Source: Burkholderia cepacia ATCC 25416 (GTDB lineage: Bacteria > Pseudomonadota > Gammaproteobacteria > Burkholderiales > Burkholderiaceae). Taken from it: DNA of 64,000 nt. The DNA lies in the NCBI RefSeq assembly GCF_001411495.1, contig NZ_CP012982.1, positions 186,001 to 250,000 on the forward strand. The letters run 5' to 3'. The notes below the pieces were generated by a model, which saw only the letters and a program-made list of their open reading frames with translations, searched no databases and was not told the DNA's origin. Within the stretch, counting starts at the first letter, position 1; each line of letters begins with the position of its first letter. Shown one piece after another: positions 53,215 through 63,586 of this stretch. A program made the position numbers and the translations under genes.

Positions 53215-53389
53215 ACGCGACGAGTTGCGCGGTGCCCGTCAGCCCGAGCTTGCGCACGATGTTCGAGCGATGCTTGCGCACCGTCATCGGCGCGGCCCCC
53301 AATGCCTCGGCAATTTCCATACAGCGCATCCCCCGCGCGATCAACGACACGATCTCGCGCTCCTTCCTCGTCAGAGAATCGCTAACCAT
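53141..53389 (-). CDS. LuxR-type helix-turn-helix ORF 1
   Basis: An 82-residue protein with a full LuxR DNA-binding domain (LTRKEREIVSLIARGMRCME, IAEALGAAPMTVRKHRSNIV). It has no receiver, autoinducer or PAS domain, so it is a stand-alone DNA-binding unit like GerE. It heads the minus-strand DUF2589 operon. Its last 25 residues are not homologous and overlap the next ORF. An inverted repeat upstream (53456-53480) is a candidate binding site. Confidence 0.72.
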   Translation of the reverse strand: MVSDSLTRKEREIVSLIARGMRCMEIAEALGAAPMTVRKHRSNIVRKLGLTGTAQLVAYAVEHAPPLADDLSPCEDRRARAA

Positions 53390-53455
53390 TCACAATCCCC
53401 GGAATTATTTTGATTTCTCGTTGATTCGCGACGCATGGCCAGCGTCATGAGTGCA

Positions 53456-53480
53456 TTTCATGCGTGGCACGCGCATGAAA
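53456..53480. promoter_or_regulatory. 25-bp perfect inverted repeat upstream of the LuxR-type genes
   Basis: TTTCATGCG and CGCATGAAA flank a 7-base centre (TGGCACG), 67 bases before the start of LuxR-type ORF 1 in an A/T-rich region (53390-53560). Likely a regulator operator. Confidence 0.6.
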
Positions 53481-53514
53481 CACAACGACATATTGAATCG
53501 GAATGCGTGAATGA

Positions 53515-54612
<1,098 letters not shown>

Positions 54613-54789
54613 GGCGCGCCATCGGGCAACGTCGCGCGCGCGCCGATTGATCCGCGTCGAGCCTCCAGCCATTGCGCGAGCCGGATGTCTGCCGGCCGGG
54701 AAGTTGGAGGCCGTTCCGTCATCGCGATTCGCTGCGGTTTGCCGGATGGCACGCACACCGGCCACTCTTTCCACTTCGAAGGCTGATTC

Positions 54790-55683
54790 ATGGCGTTGAC
54801 CCCGACCGAACCTCGTTCCGAACGCCTCGACCGCCCTGCGGTCAAGTCGCTTGCCGTCCGCGTGAACGGCTTGCGCATTCACACGAAAGTGGCCGGAGCC
54901 GGCCGGGCCGTCGTGCTGCTGCACGGCTGGCCGCAAACGTCGCATGCGTGGCGAAAGCTCGTGCCGTTGCTTTCGCCTCACTGCATGGTCATCGCCCCCG
55001 ACCTGCGCGGATTCGGCCACTCCAGCAAGCCCGCGGCAGGCTATGACAAGAAGACCGTCGCAGGCGACATCGCCGCGTTGCTGCATGCGCTGCAGATCGA
55101 AAAGGCCTGCATCGTCGGACACGACATGGGCGGCCAGGTGGGCTACGCGTTCGCGGCGCTGTATCCGCAACTCACGGAGCGGTTCGTGTTCATCGAGAGC
55201 GGCTTGCCGGGCTTCGGCCAGGAAAAGGCGATGAACGTGGCCACGGGCGGCAGCTGGCACTTCGGCTTCAATATGGCGGGGGACATTTCGGAAGAGCTGG
55301 TTCGCGGCCGTGAAGCACTGTTCGTGCGTCACTTCATCCGGCGCGACACGGTAGGCACCGTCGATCCCGAGTCCATCACCGAAGCGGACATCGACGTCTA
55401 CGCGACCGCGCTCACGCAGCCCGGCGCCCTTCGCGCGAGCTTCAGCTACTACCGCACCCTGTTCGTGGATCTCGACGACAACAAGATGTTCGGCGCGAAG
55501 AAACTCGACATGCCTGTCCTCGCCATCGGATGCGAATTCGGGTACGGCGAAGGATCGAAGGCCACCATGGCGCAGGTCGCGTCCGATGTGCACGGGATCG
55601 TGCTGCGCGACTCCGGCCACTATCCCGCCGAAGAGCAGCCGGAACAGCTTGCGTCCGTCCTTCTCGACTTTCTCGCGCGATGA
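54790..55683 (+). CDS. alpha/beta hydrolase, epoxide hydrolase-like
   Basis: A 297-residue soluble hydrolase. HGWPQTS at 45-51 is the oxyanion-hole motif and D112 in GHDMGG is an aspartate nucleophile, which indicates the epoxide hydrolase/haloalkane dehalogenase group rather than a serine esterase. The histidine is in RDSGHYPAEEQP. The 177 bases upstream of the ATG contain no gene. Substrate unknown. Confidence 0.82.
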   Translation: MALTPTEPRSERLDRPAVKSLAVRVNGLRIHTKVAGAGRAVVLLHGWPQTSHAWRKLVPLLSPHCMVIAPDLRGFGHSSKPAAGYDKKTVAGDIAALLHALQIEKACIVGHDMGGQVGYAFAALYPQLTERFVFIESGLPGFGQEKAMNVATGGSWHFGFNMAGDISEELVRGREALFVRHFIRRDTVGTVDPESITEADIDVYATALTQPGALRASFSYYRTLFVDLDDNKMFGAKKLDMPVLAIGCEFGYGEGSKATMAQVASDVHGIVLRDSGHYPAEEQPEQLASVLLDFLAR

Positions 55684-55755
55684 TGTCCGCCGGTTGCCGA
55701 CGATCGCCGGAAGTCGCCGGGATGTGCCGTCAGCAGCTTGATCCTGCCCAGGGGT

Positions 55756-56028
55756 TCACAGCGCGGTTTCGACGATCGCCCTGCCGCTGATCGCCCGCTC
55801 GACCAACTGCTCGTCGCCGACCTTGCGGATCGCGTCGTCGAGCAGCCCCTCCGGCGCTTCGGTCGCCACCTTCAGCAAGCCCGACAGGCCGCGCGCATCG
55901 AGCACCACCAGCGTCTCCATCGAATCCGCACGGCTCACGAGCACGCGGCGCCACGCCGGCCCCGCGCCGAAGCTCGCACAAAGCGCAATCGTCTCGCTGC
56001 CGAGCGTGTAGTCGAAGGTCTTGATCAT
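55756..56028 (-). CDS. small hypothetical protein
   Basis: A 90-residue soluble protein (IKTFDYTLGSETIALCASFG, LLDDAIRKVGDEQLVERAIS). The ATG at 56028 was chosen because the sequence before it is Arg-rich and unlike the rest. No recognised family. It is oriented away from the hydrolase gene and its promoter lies within 56029-56212. Confidence 0.6.
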   Translation of the reverse strand: MIKTFDYTLGSETIALCASFGAGPAWRRVLVSRADSMETLVVLDARGLSGLLKVATEAPEGLLDDAIRKVGDEQLVERAISGRAIVETAL

Positions 56029-56212
56029 GATCCGCCGCCGTTGCAAGGGAATGGCGCTGCGCGTCGGTGCGGCGCCGTGACGTCGACGCACCCGCGCGTG
56101 CCGCCGGCTTCCGAATCAAGCCAGATCCGTTCGCCGGCATGGCCATGCTAGGCGTGCAGTATTAACGAAGACTTAAACCGCAATGCGCGCGGGCACGCGG
56201 CATCGCGCGACA

Positions 56213-57262
56213 TTACGGCGTGTCGAGCGGCTCCACCGTCACGCCGACCTTCAGCTCCTGATCCGCACCGCCGCCGCGGATCACACCGCGCAGCGGCGTC
56301 ACGTCCGCGTAGTCGCGGCCGATCGACAGCATCACGTAGTCGTCGCCCGGCGCGCGATCGTTGGTCGGATCGAGCTGCAGCCAGCCGTTGTCCTCGGGCC
56401 ATGCCGGGTCGTACACCTCGACCCACGCATGCGACGCATCGGCGCCGATCAGCCGCGGCTGCCCGGGGGGCGGCTGCGTCAGCAGGTAGCCGCTCACGTA
56501 ACGCGCGGCCAGCCCGAGCGAGCGCAGCCCGCCGATCATCACGTGCGCGAAATCCTGGCACACGCCCTTGCGCAAGTGCAGCGCGTCGAGCGCCGACGTC
56601 GTGATGTCGGTGCTGTTCGGCGTATACGCGAAATCGGCATGCACGCGCCGCATCAGGTCCCAGGCAGCCTGCACGAGCGGCCGTTGCGGCGTGAAGCTCG
56701 CGGCCGCATACGCGGCGAGTTCGGCGTCGCACGCGACATGCGGCGACGTGAACACGAATTCGCTCGCGGCATCGTAAGGCTGCCCTGCGCGAAACCGCAG
56801 GCGGTCGCGCACGGCTTCCCACGCAGTCGCCTGTTTTGCGTCGGGATGTGCGATGGCGGGCGGCGGTGCGCCGCGCGCACCGCGCGACCACACGGGCGGC
56901 GTCACGCGTACCGTGCTGCGGCTGCGCACGAGCAGCGCGTCATGTGGCAGGTTCAACGCGAACGATGCGCGCGCGTTGCCGAATGCATCGATCTCGGTAC
57001 AGACCGATTCCGGCTCGGGATCGATGTCGAGCGCGAACGACAGTACTTGCTGGCGCGGCGTCTCGAGCGGTTGCAGCCGTGCCTGGTGCTGCGCCGATTC
57101 GACGCGCGCCGCGTAACGGTATTCGGTGTCGTGCGTGACGCGCAGCAAGCGGCCCGGCGCGACGTCGGCGGTCGTTGCTTTCGCGGCCGATGCCGATGCC
57201 GATGCGTTCCGGGCATCGCCGGAACCCGGCGGGGTTTTCCCCGCGCCTTTCGTCGTCACCAT
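56213..57262 (-). CDS. transglutaminase-like cysteine peptidase domain protein (COG1305)
   Basis: A 349-residue protein. The N-terminal bacterial transglutaminase-like region (THDTEYRYAARVESAQHQAR) and the core are seen with catalytic Cys in LRKGVCQDFAHVMIGG, His in ADASHAWVEVYDP and Asp in LDPTNDRAPGDDY. It overlaps the ATP-grasp/alpha-E gene by seven bases (ATGGTGA). The conserved neighbours suggest a role in peptide-bond-like modification with that gene. Confidence 0.87.
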   Translation of the reverse strand: MVTTKGAGKTPPGSGDARNASASASAAKATTADVAPGRLLRVTHDTEYRYAARVESAQHQARLQPLETPRQQVLSFALDIDPEPESVCTEIDAFGNARASFALNLPHDALLVRSRSTVRVTPPVWSRGARGAPPPAIAHPDAKQATAWEAVRDRLRFRAGQPYDAASEFVFTSPHVACDAELAAYAAASFTPQRPLVQAAWDLMRRVHADFAYTPNSTDITTSALDALHLRKGVCQDFAHVMIGGLRSLGLAARYVSGYLLTQPPPGQPRLIGADASHAWVEVYDPAWPEDNGWLQLDPTNDRAPGDDYVMLSIGRDYADVTPLRGVIRGGGADQELKVGVTVEPLDTP

Positions 57263-59904
57263 AACGTCCTGCCCGCCTCGCGTACATGGCTGAAATAGCG
57301 CTCGCCGATCCGGTTCGACAGTTCCCAGACCGCCTTCGCCGTCGTGTCGAGCGCTTCGAGCAGCGCGCCGTGCCGGCCACCGTCGGTGGTTTCGCACAGC
57401 TCGTGCAGCGACCACGCGGGCACGTCCGGAATCGTCTCGGCCAGTTCGGACAGCGCATAACCTTCGCTGCGCTCGACCTTCGTCAGCCGGCCCCGCAGCG
57501 CCTGCACGACCCAGCCGAGCGAGCGCGGATTGTCGGTATCGAGCACGACGAGCGACAGCAGCGGCGCGACATCGAAGCCGCGCTGGAAACGCGAACGGAA
57601 CGTGATCGTGCTGTCGAACAGCTCCAGCACGAGCTCGAAGCCGTCCTGCCGGTGCACGGCGCCTTCGTCGAACGCGCACTTCAGCACGCTGCACAGGAAG
57701 TCCAGCCGGTCGATCTGCCGGCCGATCGACAACAGCCGCCAGCCGTCGTCGCGCGTCATGTTGTCGGTCTGCGCGCCCGTGATCGCGCCGAGGAGCAGGC
57801 CGAGGCGCTCCAGCAACTGCAGTGCGTCGTTGCCGATCTGTTCCTCGGCTTCCGGCTGGCCCGCGCTGTCCGCGAACAGCTGGGTCGCATCGTCGATCAG
57901 GCGCCACTGGTCGCTCGACAGCCGTTCGCGGATCGCGGCAGCCGCGCCACGCATCCCGAACAGGCACGACGCAATGCCCGACGTGCGATCCGCGCCGCGC
58001 GTCAGCGACGTCGCGAGCGCGTGCTGGAACGCACGCGGCGCATCGACGGCGTTCGGTGCATCGGCCGCGATCAGGCCCGTGTCGCGACACAGCGTGTCGA
58101 GCAGCTCCAGGTGCGCGGGGCTGTCGACGTCGTCCTCGCCGCGCAGCCGTTCGAGCGCCGCGCGCGCGAGCCGCATCAGGTTGGTCGCGCGCTCGGTGTA
58201 ACGGCCGAGCCAGAACAGGTTCTCGGCCGCGCGGCTCGCGATCGCGCGCGGCCGTTCGACGAGGTCGTCGGGGCCGAGATGCGTCTGCAGCAGCGTCGTC
58301 GAATCGACGATGCCTTCGGTCATCACCCATGTATCGACGGTGCTGCCGCCGCGCGGCATCGGCGCATTGAACAGCGTGTCGCGCGTGCCGACCCGTGACA
58401 GCCCGCCCGGCAGGAGCCGCCAGCGCTGCGCACCGTCGGCGAGCGCGAAGACGCGCAGCAGCACCGGCTTCGGCACGATGCGCGCGCCGCCGTGGCCGTC
58501 GGGCGCGTCCTGACGCGGCCAGGTCGGCGCCTGCGACAGCGGCAGGTCGGCCTGCACCGTGTAGTGTTCGGGCCGCGCGAGGATGCGTGCGCGCCATTCG
58601 GCCAGCTGCGCCTGCGTGAGCCGCGCGCCGATCACCGGCTCGAACGCGCCGCCGGCCTGCACCTCGGGTGGATAGGATGCCTTCACGATGGCGCGCGCGA
58701 GTTGCGGCAATGCGTCGTCGCACGCGGCCGCCTCGCCGCACCACCACGAATGCACGGCCGGCAGCGTCAGCGTTTCGCCGAGCAGCCCTTCCGCGAGACG
58801 CGGCATGAAACCGAGCATCGCCGGCGATTCGAGGAAGCCCGAGCCCGGCGCGTTCGCGAGCAGCACGTTGCCCGCGCGCACGGCCTGCAGCAGCCCCGGC
58901 ACGCCGAGCATCGAATCGGGCCGCAGTTCGAGCGGATCGAGCCACGCGTCGTCGACACGCCGCAGAATGCCGTGCACGGGTTCGAGGCCGCTCAGCGTCT
59001 TCAGGAATACGCGGTTGTCGCGCGCGGTCAGGTCGCCGCCTTCGACGAGCGTGAGGCCGAGGTAGCGCGCGAGATACGCGTGCTCGAAATACGTCGCGCT
59101 GTGCGGCCCCGGCGTCAGCAGCACGATCCGCGAGTTCTTGCGGGCCGGGCTGAGCGCCTGCATGCTCTGCAGCAGCGCGCGGTACGCGGACGCGAGCCGC
59201 TGCACGCGCAGCCCGCGAAACCCGCGCGGAAAGAGCCGCGACACGATCAGCCGGTTTTCGAGCAGGTAACCGAGGCCGGCCGCGCCCTGCGTGTGCTGCG
59301 CGACGATCCGCCACTGCCCGTCCGGGCCACGCGCGAGATCGAACGCGACCACGTGCAGCCAGGTGTCGCCCGGCACGCTCGCGCCGCGCATCGCGCGCAG
59401 GTAGCCGGGGTGCCCGGTGACGAGCGCGGGCGGCAGCAGCCCGCGCTCGAGGATCGTCTGCGGCCCGTACAGGTCGGCCAGCGTCGCGTTGAGCAGCCGC
59501 ACGCGCTGCAGCACGCCGCGCTCGATCGCGACCCAGTCCTCGGGCGTGACGATCAGCGGCAGCAGGTCGAGCGACCACGGGCCGGCCGCGCCGTCGCCGG
59601 CGCGCTGCTCGTGCAATTGGTAGAACAGGCCGTTCTCGCGCATGCGCCGGTGCAGCGCGTCGGCGCGGCGATCGAGGTCGGCCACGCCGTCGCTGCCGAT
59701 CGATGTGAAGAAACTGCGCCACGCGGGCGCGAGCGCAGGCGCGTTCAGGCCGGCCGCGCTGCCACGCAGTTCGTCGTAGCGGCCGGCGGCCGCCGGCGCC
59801 GCGAGCGCGGCGGCCAGTTCCGCGGCATCCGGCTGCGCGCCGGTATCGAAAAGCGTGGGCATCGCGTCGAGGGCGGCGAGATGGTCGGTGTTTATGGGCG
59901 GCAC
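57256..59904 (-). CDS. circularly permuted ATP-grasp fused to an alpha-E domain
   Basis: An 882-residue fusion. Residues about 60-480 are the circularly permuted ATP-grasp domain (COG2308): GLLPPALVTGHPGYLRAM, IVLLTPGPHSATYFEHAYLA, PGSGFLESPAML; residues about 560-875 are the all-helical alpha-E domain (COG2307): ENLFWLGRYTERATNLMRL, SIGRQIDRLDFLCSVL, WVVQALRGRLTKVERSEG. The two are separate genes in many bacteria. ATP-grasp proteins form amide bonds, so the cluster is thought to make or add a short peptide; no product is known to me. Start ATG at 59904. Confidence 0.88.
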   Translation of the reverse strand: MPPINTDHLAALDAMPTLFDTGAQPDAAELAAALAAPAAAGRYDELRGSAAGLNAPALAPAWRSFFTSIGSDGVADLDRRADALHRRMRENGLFYQLHEQRAGDGAAGPWSLDLLPLIVTPEDWVAIERGVLQRVRLLNATLADLYGPQTILERGLLPPALVTGHPGYLRAMRGASVPGDTWLHVVAFDLARGPDGQWRIVAQHTQGAAGLGYLLENRLIVSRLFPRGFRGLRVQRLASAYRALLQSMQALSPARKNSRIVLLTPGPHSATYFEHAYLARYLGLTLVEGGDLTARDNRVFLKTLSGLEPVHGILRRVDDAWLDPLELRPDSMLGVPGLLQAVRAGNVLLANAPGSGFLESPAMLGFMPRLAEGLLGETLTLPAVHSWWCGEAAACDDALPQLARAIVKASYPPEVQAGGAFEPVIGARLTQAQLAEWRARILARPEHYTVQADLPLSQAPTWPRQDAPDGHGGARIVPKPVLLRVFALADGAQRWRLLPGGLSRVGTRDTLFNAPMPRGGSTVDTWVMTEGIVDSTTLLQTHLGPDDLVERPRAIASRAAENLFWLGRYTERATNLMRLARAALERLRGEDDVDSPAHLELLDTLCRDTGLIAADAPNAVDAPRAFQHALATSLTRGADRTSGIASCLFGMRGAAAAIRERLSSDQWRLIDDATQLFADSAGQPEAEEQIGNDALQLLERLGLLLGAITGAQTDNMTRDDGWRLLSIGRQIDRLDFLCSVLKCAFDEGAVHRQDGFELVLELFDSTITFRSRFQRGFDVAPLLSLVVLDTDNPRSLGWVVQALRGRLTKVERSEGYALSELAETIPDVPAWSLHELCETTDGGRHGALLEALDTTAKAVWELSNRIGERYFSHVREAGRTLW

Positions 59905-60076
59905 GGTGTCGTTCCGTCGTCAGGGCGCGGCCGCGCACGCGCGCCGCCGCGCCGGCGGCGATACGCGGCGTGCGGCCGCAATCTGCCCGCATCCTAGCAT
60001 TCCGGCGGGGCCGCCATCACCCCATTCGCCGGGAGACCGCACACCGCGCATCGTCGTCCGCCTCGTCATCGTCCGG

Positions 60077-63000
60077 TCACGGCCGCCGCAGGTCGAGCGT
60101 GAACGGGAATTCGCGGCTCGGCGCGGCAGGCGCGACCTCCATCCGCCCCGGCGTATGCCCCATCTCGACGAAGCGTGCGAGCCGGCGGCTCTCCGCTTCG
60201 TAGGCATTGACCGGGAACGTCGCGTAGTTGCGTCCGCCCGGATGCGCGACGTGGTAGCGGCAGCCGCCGAGCGAGCGCTGCAGCCACGTATCGACAATGT
60301 CGAACGTGAGCGGCGCGTGCACGCCGATGGTCGGATGCAGCGCGGACGGCGGCGACCACGCCTTGTAGCGCACCCCCGCGACGTATTCGCCGACGGTGCC
60401 GGTCGGCTGCAGCGGCAACGCGCGGCCGTTGACGGTCACGACGTGGCGGTTGTCGTTCAGCCCCGTCACGCGCACTTCGAGCCGTTCGACCGACGAATCG
60501 ACGTAGCGCACCGTGCCGCCGGGCGCACCCTCCTCGCCCATCACGTGCCACGGTTCCAGCGCGCCGCGCAGCGACAGCTGCATGCCGTTCACTGCGATCT
60601 GGCCGAACAGCGGGAAGCGGAATTCGAAGTGCGGCGCGAACCACGCCGGATCGAACGCGAAACCGGCGTCGCGCAGCTCGGCCAGCACGTCGTCGAAATC
60701 CATCTGAAGAAACTCGGGCAGCATAAAGCGGTCGTGCAGCGCGGTGCCCCAGCGCGTGAGCGGCGTCGTGTACGGCGCGGCCCAGAAACGCGCGACCAGC
60801 GCGCGCAGCAGCAGTTGCTGCACGATGCTCATCCGTGCATGCGGCGGCATCTCGAACGCACGCAGTTCGAGCAGGCCGAGCCGGCCGGTCGACGAGTCGG
60901 GCGAATACAGCTTGTCGATACAGAATTCGCTGCGGTGCGTGTTGCCCGTCACGTCGATCAGCAGGTTGCGCAGCACGCGGTCGACCAGCCAAGGCGGCAT
61001 GTCCTGCCCGAACAGCAGCTTGTTGCGCTGGATCTCGGCGAACGCGATGTCGAGCTCGTAGAGCTGGTCGTTGCGCGCCTCGTCGACGCGCGGCGCCTGG
61101 CTCGTCGGCCCGATGAACAGCCCGGAGAACAGGTAGGACAGCGACGGATGGTTGTGCCAGTACGCGATCAGGCTCGCGAGCAGGTCCGGGCGGCGCAGGA
61201 ACGGGCTGTCGGCCGGCGTCGCGCCGCCGAGCACGAAGTGGTTGCCGCCGCCGGTGCCGACGTGGCGGCCGTCGACCATGAATTTCTCGCTGCACAGCCG
61301 CGACTGCCACGCGGCGTCGTACAGGAATTCGGTGTGGTCGACGAGCTCGTCGAAGTTGGCGGCCGGATGGATGTTCACCTCGATCACGCCGGGATCGGGC
61401 GTCACCTGCAGCAGCTTCAGCCGCGCGTCGCGCGGCGGCGGATAGCCTTCCAGCACGAGCTTCACGCCCAGCGCGTGCGCGGTCAGCTCGATCGCGCCGA
61501 GCAGGTCGAGATAATCCTCGAGCGCGGCAAGCGGCGGCATGAACAGGTACAGGATGCCGTTGCGCACTTCGACGCACAGCGCGGTGCGCGTGATCCACGC
61601 GGCCGATTCGAAGCGCTCGGGAACGCGACCCGGGTCGCGCGCGGCAGGCCGACCGTTCCCGGCCGGGCCGTCGTCGCGCCACTGCATCACGGTCTGCGCG
61701 GACGCCTCGCGATGCACGCCGGACAGGTAGCGCGGCGCATCGGCCGGGCCCGCGTAGCGCGCGCGGATCGCGGCGGCTTCAGGCAGCGCGTCGCGCGGCG
61801 CGAACGGATCGCGCTCGACGAGATACGGATAGTCGGCACGGCTGGCCCACGGCAGCGAATCGAGCGGCAGCCGATAACCCATCGGCGAATCGCCGGGCAC
61901 GAGGTACATCCGCTCGTCGCGGAAGAACCACGGCCCCGTCTGCCAGCGCGGCCCGTCGAGGCCCGGCGCAGTGTCCACGCGCTTGACCGGCAGCACGTAG
62001 CCGACCACGCTGTCGAGCTGCTGCTCGAACACCTTGCGCAGCCGCGCGCGTTCGAGCTCGTCGTCGAGGCGCGAGTCGAACGGGTCGACGTTGACCGGCA
62101 GCCGGCGCTCGCGCCACAGGTAGTACCAGACGTCTTCGTAGCCGGGCCGGATGAATTCGCCGGTCAGGTTCAGCCGCGCGGCCAGCGCATCGATGAAGCG
62201 CTTCGCGTCGTCGGTCGTATACGCGGACGGCTCGCGCTCGTCGGCGAACAGCGACGGATCGTGCCACACGGGCTGGCCGTCGGCACGCCAGAAGATCGAC
62301 AACGCCCAGCGCGGCAGCTGCTCGCCCGGATACCACTTGCCCTGGCCGAAATGCAGGAAGCCGCCGTCGCCGTACTCGGCGCGCAGCCGCTGCACGAGTT
62401 CGGTCGCGTAACCGCGCTTGGTCGGGCCGAGCGCGTCGGTGTTCCACTCGGCACCGTCGCGATCGTCGATCGACACGAAGGTCGGCTCGCCGCCCTGCGT
62501 GAGCCGCACGTCGCCGGCCGCGAGTGCGCCGTCGACCTGCGAGCCGAGCGTCAGCACGGCGTCCCATTGCGAATCCGTATACGGCTTCGTCACGCGCGGC
62601 GATTCGTACACGCGCGTCACGGTCATCTCGTGCTCGAACGACACCTCGCACTCGTCGATCAGCCCCTCGACCGGCGCGGCGCTCGTCGGCTGCGGCGTGC
62701 AGGCCAGCGGAATGTGGCCCTCGCCCGCGAGCAGGCCCGAAGTCGGGTCGAAGCCGATCCAGCCGGCGCCCGGCAGGTACACCTCGCACCATGCGTGGAG
62801 GTCGGTGAAGTCGACCGACGTGCCGCTCGGGCCGTCGAGCGACTTCACGTCGGGCGTGAGCTGGATCAGGTAGCCCGACACGAAACGCGCGGCGATGCCG
62901 AGATGGCGGCACAGCTGCACGAGCAGCCACGCACTGTCGCGGCACGAGCCGGACGCCAGCTCGAGCGTCTGCTCGGGCGTCTGCACGCCCGGCTCCATCC

Positions 63001-63490
63001 GCACGAGATAGCCGATGTCGCGCTGCAGTTGCTGGTTCAGCGCGACGAGGAAGTTCACGGTGCCGGCCGGCGTGCGATCGACGCCGTCGACGTACGCGCG
63101 GAACAGCGGCGCCGCGCTCGTCTGCGGGTCGCACACGAGATACGGCGCGAGCTCGGTCTTCAGCGCATCGTCATAGCTGAACGGGTATTGCTCCGCGCTC
63201 GCCTCCAGAAAGAAGTCGAACGGGTTGTACACCGACATCTCGGCGACGAGATCGATCGTGATCTCGAAGTGCTCGGTGCGCTCCGGAAACACGAGCCGCG
63301 CGAGATAGTTCGAGAACGGGTCCTGCTGCCAGTTGATGAAGTGCTGCGCGGGCTCGACCGTCATCGAATACGCGAGGATCGGCGTCCGGCAGTGCGGCGC
63401 GGGCCGCAGCCGCACGACCTGCGGGCCGAGGTTGACGAGCCGGTCGTAACGATAGCGGGTGGTGTGATGCAGCGCGACGTGGATGGACAT
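60077..63490 (-). CDS. DUF2126 protein with N-terminal transglutaminase domain
   Basis: A 1137-residue protein. The N-terminal 300 residues are a transglutaminase (VALHHTTRYRYDRLVNLGPQ; catalytic Cys in GSCRDSAWLLVQL; His in TDLHAWCEVYLPGAG; Asp in FDPTSG). The rest is DUF2126 (GGEPTFVSIDDRDGAEWNTD, PEVQ-like active-site candidates, EFRFPLFGQIAVNGMQLSLR), a large domain found with alpha-E/ATP-grasp proteins and related to glutamine-synthetase-type amidoligases. 172 bases from the start of the ATP-grasp gene lie before it. The gene start at 63490 is followed upstream by another transglutaminase. Confidence 0.9.
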   Translation of the reverse strand: MSIHVALHHTTRYRYDRLVNLGPQVVRLRPAPHCRTPILAYSMTVEPAQHFINWQQDPFSNYLARLVFPERTEHFEITIDLVAEMSVYNPFDFFLEASAEQYPFSYDDALKTELAPYLVCDPQTSAAPLFRAYVDGVDRTPAGTVNFLVALNQQLQRDIGYLVRMEPGVQTPEQTLELASGSCRDSAWLLVQLCRHLGIAARFVSGYLIQLTPDVKSLDGPSGTSVDFTDLHAWCEVYLPGAGWIGFDPTSGLLAGEGHIPLACTPQPTSAAPVEGLIDECEVSFEHEMTVTRVYESPRVTKPYTDSQWDAVLTLGSQVDGALAAGDVRLTQGGEPTFVSIDDRDGAEWNTDALGPTKRGYATELVQRLRAEYGDGGFLHFGQGKWYPGEQLPRWALSIFWRADGQPVWHDPSLFADEREPSAYTTDDAKRFIDALAARLNLTGEFIRPGYEDVWYYLWRERRLPVNVDPFDSRLDDELERARLRKVFEQQLDSVVGYVLPVKRVDTAPGLDGPRWQTGPWFFRDERMYLVPGDSPMGYRLPLDSLPWASRADYPYLVERDPFAPRDALPEAAAIRARYAGPADAPRYLSGVHREASAQTVMQWRDDGPAGNGRPAARDPGRVPERFESAAWITRTALCVEVRNGILYLFMPPLAALEDYLDLLGAIELTAHALGVKLVLEGYPPPRDARLKLLQVTPDPGVIEVNIHPAANFDELVDHTEFLYDAAWQSRLCSEKFMVDGRHVGTGGGNHFVLGGATPADSPFLRRPDLLASLIAYWHNHPSLSYLFSGLFIGPTSQAPRVDEARNDQLYELDIAFAEIQRNKLLFGQDMPPWLVDRVLRNLLIDVTGNTHRSEFCIDKLYSPDSSTGRLGLLELRAFEMPPHARMSIVQQLLLRALVARFWAAPYTTPLTRWGTALHDRFMLPEFLQMDFDDVLAELRDAGFAFDPAWFAPHFEFRFPLFGQIAVNGMQLSLRGALEPWHVMGEEGAPGGTVRYVDSSVERLEVRVTGLNDNRHVVTVNGRALPLQPTGTVGEYVAGVRYKAWSPPSALHPTIGVHAPLTFDIVDTWLQRSLGGCRYHVAHPGGRNYATFPVNAYEAESRRLARFVEMGHTPGRMEVAPAAPSREFPFTLDLRRP

Positions 63491-63586
63491 GGGAGCTCGG
63501 TTCGGGTTGGGCCGGCCGCGCGCCGCGTCGCGTGTGGCGCGACGCGGCGGCCCGGCCTGGCGGATTCGGCGAAAACGCGCGTCGGG

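Noticed and set aside
48997..53400. Prophage tail or secretion-system genes around the DUF2589 operon
   Set aside because: No baseplate, sheath, ATPase or capsid motif is visible in any of the proteins.
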